A DNA stretch of 10,470 bases from Thiodiazotropha sp040507245. GTDB lineage: Bacteria; Pseudomonadota; Gammaproteobacteria; Chromatiales; Chromatiaceae. The stretch is from positions 1-10,470 of the forward strand of contig JBEVVH010000125.1 of the NCBI GenBank assembly GCA_040507245.1, read 5' to 3'. Shown in pieces: positions 7,515 through 10,470 of this stretch. The translations under genes were made by a program, and so were the position numbers. How positions within the stretch are numbered: position 1 is the stretch's first letter; every line of letters begins with the position of its first letter. Below the pieces are notes generated by a model, which was not told the DNA's origin, made no database searches, and saw only the letters and a list, made by a program, of their open reading frames with translations.

Positions 7515-7570
7515 GCAGATTGTGCGGGTCAAAGAACACGAAGGCGCAAAAACGATAGAGGTATAAGAAC

Positions 7571-8053
7571 ATGGGTTTTGAAGACGACGACGAAGGTGGT
7601 GGCGGCCCGCTGATTCAGTTTGTGACATTCATCCTCATGGATGAAGTGTATGGCATCAATGTCATGCAGGTTCAGGAGGTTCTGCGTGTCACCGAGATCG
7701 CACCGGTGCCCGGCGCGCCCAGCTATGTGCTGGGTATCGTCAACCTGCGCGGCAATGTGGTGACCGTCATCGATACCCGCAAGCGGTTCGGCCTGGCGTC
7801 CGCGGAAGTGGATGACAACAGCCGTATCATTGTTATCGAGTCCGAACGCCAGGTGGTGGGTATCCTGGTGGATGCGGTAGCCGAAGTCGTGGAGTTGCGC
7901 GAGAACGAGATCGATGCCGCACCAAACGTGGGTACGGAAGAGAGTTCCCGTTACATTCAGGGCGTGGCCACCCAGGAGGATCGGCTGTTGATTCTGGTCG
8001 ATCTGAACAAGTTGCTGACCGACGAGGAGTGGCAGGAAATCAGCATGTACTGA
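7571..8053 (+). CDS. cheW: CheW, receptor-kinase coupling protein
   Basis: This 160-residue cytoplasmic adaptor links chemoreceptors to CheA. It is a single CheW domain preceded by a short acidic/glycine-rich leader (EDDDEGGGG). Landmarks are FVTFILMDEVYGINVMQVQEVL (about 17-38), the conserved LGIVNLRGNVVTVID turn (about 54-68, NLRG at 58-61), and GILVDAVAEVVEL followed by YIQGVATQEDRLLILVDLNKLL near the C-terminus. Length is normal and the frame is clean. AGAGG at 7557-7561 lies 9 bases before the ATG at 7571. It is separated from parP by 56 bases and followed by a 215-base spacer, so it may end the tightly packed part of the operon. Confidence 0.96.
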   Translation: MGFEDDDEGGGGPLIQFVTFILMDEVYGINVMQVQEVLRVTEIAPVPGAPSYVLGIVNLRGNVVTVIDTRKRFGLASAEVDDNSRIIVIESERQVVGILVDAVAEVVELRENEIDAAPNVGTEESSRYIQGVATQEDRLLILVDLNKLLTDEEWQEISMY

Positions 8054-8268
8054 GTCCATGATTCGACTCGTCAAGGTCGATTCTGGTTCAGATATGCTCT
8101 GTAACGTATCGTCGTTCAGTGATATTACCTGGCGAGTTCAGGGTCTCTGGTTGATATGAAGATCACGGATTCCCCCCGAGAATCGGGGTTGAACGTGGCA
8201 TCTGGATGAAATTTCGAGCTATCTTTACAGAAGTGAGAGGTTGATCTGAGCAGAAGGGACCAGAGGAC
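8054..8268 (+). other. Spacer between cheW and the small ORF
   Basis: No credible gene was seen here; short ATG-initiated frames are under 20 codons. It holds one compact hairpin (8174-8188) not followed by a T-run. I see no clear sigma-28 or sigma-54 promoter and no convincing sigma-70 pair. A 5' leader or processing site for the downstream genes is possible. Confidence 0.5.
8174..8188. other. Short GC-rich hairpin
   Basis: CCCCGA (8174-8179) and TCGGGG (8183-8188) form a perfect 6-bp stem closed by GAA. The following bases (TTGAACG) are not a T-run, so it is not a standard intrinsic terminator. It lies 120 bases after cheW and 80 bases before the next gene and could stabilise or separate transcripts. 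Confidence 0.5.
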
Positions 8269-8442
8269 ATGGCTGAAATCGGAGGACAGAATCCGCTCAA
8301 TCCGTTGTACCCGGTGAATCCACCGAAGCCGCCGATGCGCCGTGAACGACCCAGAAAACCGGATGAACAGACTCGCCAGGAAAAAAAGAAGAATCCCAAC
8401 AACAAAGATGACAACAAGCCGCATATCGACGAATACGCCTGA
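8269..8442 (+). CDS. Small Pro/Lys-rich protein of the chemotaxis operon
   Basis: This 57-codon gene starts at ATG 8269 and ends with TGA at 8442. It begins MAEIGGQNPLNPLYPVNPPKP, continues with a strongly basic stretch (RRERPRKPDEQTRQEKKK) and ends DNKPHIDEYA. It has no membrane segment, cysteine or signal peptide and is probably disordered. Two purine-rich sites precede it: AGAAGGGA (8252-8259, spacing 9) and a closer GAGG. The proline-rich NPLNPLYPV opening and the HIDEYA ending look protein-like rather than random, and it sits between cheW and the DUF2802 gene in the same direction. I believe related short hypothetical genes occur at this place in other gammaproteobacteria, from memory only. 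No function is known to me. Confidence 0.7.
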   Translation: MAEIGGQNPLNPLYPVNPPKPPMRRERPRKPDEQTRQEKKKNPNNKDDNKPHIDEYA

Positions 8443-8471
8443 AATCTCATTGCTAACCGAGGTTGTTCCGC

Positions 8472-8873
8472 ATGGCTGAGTCCTTGATCCAGGGGATTCT
8501 GCCCCTATTGACGCTGTTTCTCATCGTTGGTCTGGCGGTCATGTTTCGGGCGCTGAAACAGTCCCGTGAACAACTCGCACAACAGCACAAGGAGGTTGCC
8601 ACCCTGAAACAGACCGTGGCCGCACTCTGCTCCAGTGCGGTGGGTGTCGACCGGCGGGTCAATCGCCTGGAAAGACAGGGCAGGGACCTCGAGGAACGAC
8701 AGGAGAATATGGAGCAGACCTCACAACAGGGCGAACCTCCCTACAGCGATGCGATTCGCATGGTTCAGGCAGGCGCCACGCCGCAGCAACTGGTCGAGGA
8801 ACTCGGAATCAGCCGGGACGCGGCAGATCTGATCGTGATGATTCATGGTGGAACCAAGCACGAAGAGGTCTGA
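8472..8873 (+). CDS. Membrane-anchored DUF2802 protein
   Basis: This 133-residue protein has an N-terminal membrane helix (LIQGILPLLTLFLIVGLAVMF, about 5-25). A charged coiled-coil segment follows (about 28-85, many Gln/Glu/Arg with heptad-like leucines), then a C-terminal helix-turn-helix-like domain, YSDAIRMVQAGATPQQLVEELGISRDAADLIVMIHG (about 91-126), typical of DUF2802. Genes of this family lie next to cheW in many gammaproteobacterial flagellar/chemotaxis operons, but I know of no proven function. I chose ATG 8472 over a possible TTG at 8463 because CGAGG (8458-8462) lies 9 bases before it and the TTG has no ribosome site. The stop shares its A with the mobB start. Tethering the HTH-like domain to the membrane is inference. 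Confidence 0.85.
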   Translation: MAESLIQGILPLLTLFLIVGLAVMFRALKQSREQLAQQHKEVATLKQTVAALCSSAVGVDRRVNRLERQGRDLEERQENMEQTSQQGEPPYSDAIRMVQAGATPQQLVEELGISRDAADLIVMIHGGTKHEEV

Positions 8874-9406
8874 TGTTCTCTGCTCCGGTTCCGCTACTGG
8901 GATTCGCCGCGTATAGCGGCACCGGTAAAACAACCCTCCTGAAACAGCTGATTCTCGGCTTGCGCGCACGCGGTCTTCGGGTCGGGGTGATCAAGCATAC
9001 CCATCACCAGGTCGAAGTGGATCAGCCGGGCAAGGACAGTTACGAACTGCGCAAATCTGGGGCCGCGAGAGTGCTGCTTGCCTCATCCCGCACCTGGGCG
9101 CTGATGGCGGATGAGCCGCAAGAGCGGGAACCGACTCTGCCCCTGCTGCTGGACCGTCTCGATCTGCGCAGTCTGGACCTGGTCCTCGTGGAAGGCTTCC
9201 GACACCTGGAATTCCCGAAAATCGAGCTGCACCGGCCCTCCCTTGGCAAACCCCTGATCCACCCGCAGGATCCCAGCGTGATCGCGATCGCGAGCGACGA
9301 ACCCTTGCGCGAGGCAGGCGGGTTGCCCTGCCTGGATCTGAATGACGCTCAGTCCGTGTTGCGATACATATTGAACGATTTTCTCGCTGTACAGAGCCTG
9401 TCTTGA
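8873..9406 (+). CDS. mobB: MobB, molybdopterin-guanine dinucleotide biosynthesis protein B
   Basis: This 177-residue P-loop GTPase is an accessory to MobA in attaching GMP to molybdopterin to form the MGD cofactor of DMSO-reductase-family enzymes such as nitrate reductases and formate dehydrogenases. The Walker A motif is AYSGTGKTTLL (about 13-23). Family motifs follow: VGVIKHTHHQVEVDQPGKDS (about 37-56), YELRKSGA (57-64), LVLVEGFRHLEFPKIEL (about 103-119) and the AIASDEPL stretch near the end. Length is normal. The start overlaps the DUF2802 stop in TGATG, with GAAGAGG just upstream, so it is translated with the chemotaxis operon although its pathway is unrelated. No mobA is in the window. 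Confidence 0.93.
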   Translation: MFSAPVPLLGFAAYSGTGKTTLLKQLILGLRARGLRVGVIKHTHHQVEVDQPGKDSYELRKSGAARVLLASSRTWALMADEPQEREPTLPLLLDRLDLRSLDLVLVEGFRHLEFPKIELHRPSLGKPLIHPQDPSVIAIASDEPLREAGGLPCLDLNDAQSVLRYILNDFLAVQSLS

Positions 9407-9444
9407 TCCGTAATTCCGTATGGGCAAAGCGGATCAGGATTTTT
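9404..9444 (+). terminator. Likely intrinsic terminator after mobB
   Basis: TGATCCG (9404-9410) pairs perfectly with CGGATCA (9430-9436) across a 19-base loop and is followed by GGATTTTTCT. The T-run lies on the + strand side, so it would end the mobB transcript. The left stem includes the mobB TGA stop and the right stem includes the stop of the convergent methyltransferase. The long loop and the two bases between stem and T-run make it a weak example. Confidence 0.5.
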
Positions 9445-10282
9445 CTGCGGTGATGTAACAGATCCAGCCTGCATCCGCCTCGCCCTGGGTCATCGGAACA
9501 AAGATCCCGTCGGCTTCGCCGTCATCATCGAAGCCTTGCCAGTAAAAGGTGATTTTGCCGAATCCGGCTTCCTCCAGCAGTTCGCGGACTTCAGGAAGGC
9601 TCCACAACCGCCAATCATAGGTAAACGCGCGCTCCAGCCGGGAACCGTCTTCAAAATCGAAGTGGATATGGCAGATCAGGTTGCCCGTGATCGGATCATA
9701 CTTTTCTTGCTCCCAGACATAGGTGAAGCTGCGATCCCCATCTTCAATCTCGCGCTCCTCCTCGATCTCTTTGTAGGAGTCGTAGCCGCCATAGGCGTCC
9801 ATGAAGAAAACGCCGTCGTCCGCGAGCTGTTCATGGACCCGTTTGAAATAGCGTTTCAGCTGTTTGCGCTCCTTGAACAGCCAGTAGCTGAAATTCATTG
9901 CGGAGATGATCTCCATGGGCTCGGTCTTCACGGAAAGCACATTTTCCTCAAGCAGGGTGACCCGCTTGCGTTCTGAAGGCTTCAGCTCCGCCAGTTGATG
10001 CTCCCGGCCCCACTGCAACACCTCGGCATCCAGGTCTACGCCAATGGCGTGATTGCTCTTTCGGCGGCGTACCCATTCGCAGCACACATTGGCGGTGCCG
10101 CAGAAATCCTCTCGCAACCGGGTGGGGCGGCGTTTACGCAATGATTTGAAGGTGTCATCGATAAAATCGATCTCCGCCTCGGAACACTGTACCGAGAGCT
10201 CATAGAGGCGATGGCGGTCTGCCTGATCTGCAAGGCTGGGGGATTTTTTCTTTCTTTTCGACATTTTGTGAGTTGACTTCAT
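9434..10282 (-). CDS. Class I SAM-dependent methyltransferase
   Basis: This 282-residue protein is predicted to be a soluble methyltransferase. After a very basic N-terminus (KRKKKS, residues 9-14), motif I appears as LREDFCGTANVCCEW (about 56-70), where E58-D59-F-C-G-T forms the SAM-binding loop. The acidic residue binding the ribose is in GVDLD (81-85), motif III is near ENVLSV (113-118), and motif IV is about ISAMNFSYW (126-134). GVFFMDAYGGYDS (157-169) is a later core strand. The C-terminal part holds beta-rich segments (YDPITGNLICHIHFDF) and a family-like LPEVRELLEEAGF. I do not recognise the substrate. An internal ATG at codon 7 is an alternative start; neither has a strong ribosome site. 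It is convergent with mobB with no room between the stop codons. Confidence 0.85.
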   Translation of the reverse strand: MKSTHKMSKRKKKSPSLADQADRHRLYELSVQCSEAEIDFIDDTFKSLRKRRPTRLREDFCGTANVCCEWVRRRKSNHAIGVDLDAEVLQWGREHQLAELKPSERKRVTLLEENVLSVKTEPMEIISAMNFSYWLFKERKQLKRYFKRVHEQLADDGVFFMDAYGGYDSYKEIEEEREIEDGDRSFTYVWEQEKYDPITGNLICHIHFDFEDGSRLERAFTYDWRLWSLPEVRELLEEAGFGKITFYWQGFDDDGEADGIFVPMTQGEADAGWICYITAEKS

Positions 10283-10381
10283 ACTGCAATGAAAACCTGA
10301 TCAACAGAGACACGCTGGAGTGATTTTCGACAACCCGTATGCCCGAATCCGTCGCAGCGGATCAATCCGTCTGTTGTGCAA
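10283..10381. other. Spacer upstream of the methyltransferase
   Basis: These 99 bases lie between the methyltransferase start and the right repeat. They should contain its promoter on the - strand, but I see no convincing -35/-10 pair. A + strand frame is open from 10293 through the repeat to the window end, with a possible GTG start at 10320 but no good ribosome site. A - strand frame is also open from the window end to a stop at 10301-10303. Neither shows recognisable homology. Confidence 0.4.
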
Positions 10382-10460
10382 CAAGCGAGTCTTCGATCTC
10401 ATGAAAGATTTTGGGACATCCAAGTCCACCAAAATCGATTCGATCTTTGACAGCCTATTA
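10382..10460. repeat. Right arm of 79-bp terminal inverted repeat
   Basis: This is the exact reverse complement of 7-85. On this strand it contains an ATG at 10401 (- strand equivalent at 64-66 in the left arm) opening MKDFGTSKSTKIDS, which runs outward and off the window without a stop in both copies. The same hairpin is at 10407-10436. Outer bases 10461-10470 do not match the left copy. The joined inner sequence is unrelated to that at the left end. Confidence 0.9.
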
Positions 10461-10470
10461 TTAACCCGGC

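Noticed and set aside
8157..8210. Short ATG frame at 8157 in the cheW-downstream spacer
   Set aside because: It is only 17 codons, spans the hairpin, has no ribosome site and shows no protein-like features.
8463..8471. TTG 8463 as start of the DUF2802 gene
   Set aside because: CGAGG sits at the right distance from ATG 8472 and directly abuts the TTG, so the TTG has no usable ribosome site.
1..10470. CRISPR array, tRNA, rRNA, replication origin, toxin-antitoxin or defence genes
   Set aside because: No regularly spaced direct repeats, cloverleaf sequences or relevant protein motifs were seen on reading both strands.

Overview
The window carries a gammaproteobacterial polar-flagellum chemotaxis operon on the + strand, in the order known from Pseudomonas, Vibrio and many Chromatiales: (cheY)-cheZ-cheA-cheB-motC-motD-parA-parP-cheW-small ORF-DUF2802. 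It is followed by mobB and then by a convergent class I SAM-dependent methyltransferase. CheZ, the ParA/ParP pair and the DUF2802 gene point to a gammaproteobacterium. Species cannot be read from the sequence; an uncultured or symbiotic lineage is possible but unproven.

Layout. 1-106: one arm of a terminal inverted repeat, joined directly to what looks like the last codons of cheY. 133-3143: intact cheZ and cheA. 3237-6738: cheB, motC, motD and a chemotaxis-type parA, all full length at the protein-homology level but each broken by one small lesion (2-bp deletion, 1-bp insertion, in-frame amber, 2-bp CT insertion). 6735-8053: intact parP-like gene and cheW. 8054-8268: a spacer with one hairpin. 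8269-8873: an unlisted 57-codon gene and a membrane-anchored DUF2802 gene. 8873-9406: mobB. 9404-9444: terminator-like hairpin. 9434-10282 (- strand): methyltransferase. 10283-10470: spacer and the second arm of the inverted repeat.

How the genes work together. CheA phosphorylates CheY and CheB; CheZ dephosphorylates CheY-P; CheB demethylates receptors; CheW couples receptors to CheA; the ParA-family ATPase and ParP place arrays at the cell pole; MotC/MotD are stator subunits. ATGA-type overlaps at cheB/motC, motD/parA and parA/parP, and TGATG at DUF2802/mobB, indicate translational coupling.

Most noteworthy points. (1) A perfect 79-bp inverted repeat sits at both window ends, at 7-85 and 10382-10460; its left inner edge cuts into cheY. 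This suggests two oppositely oriented copies of a mobile element, or an assembly or amplification junction. (2) Four consecutive genes each carry exactly one disrupting lesion within 2.4 kb, while the flanking genes are clean. This is either very recent decay of motility or a local stretch of bad sequence. I did not find a clearly new defence or metabolic system here.
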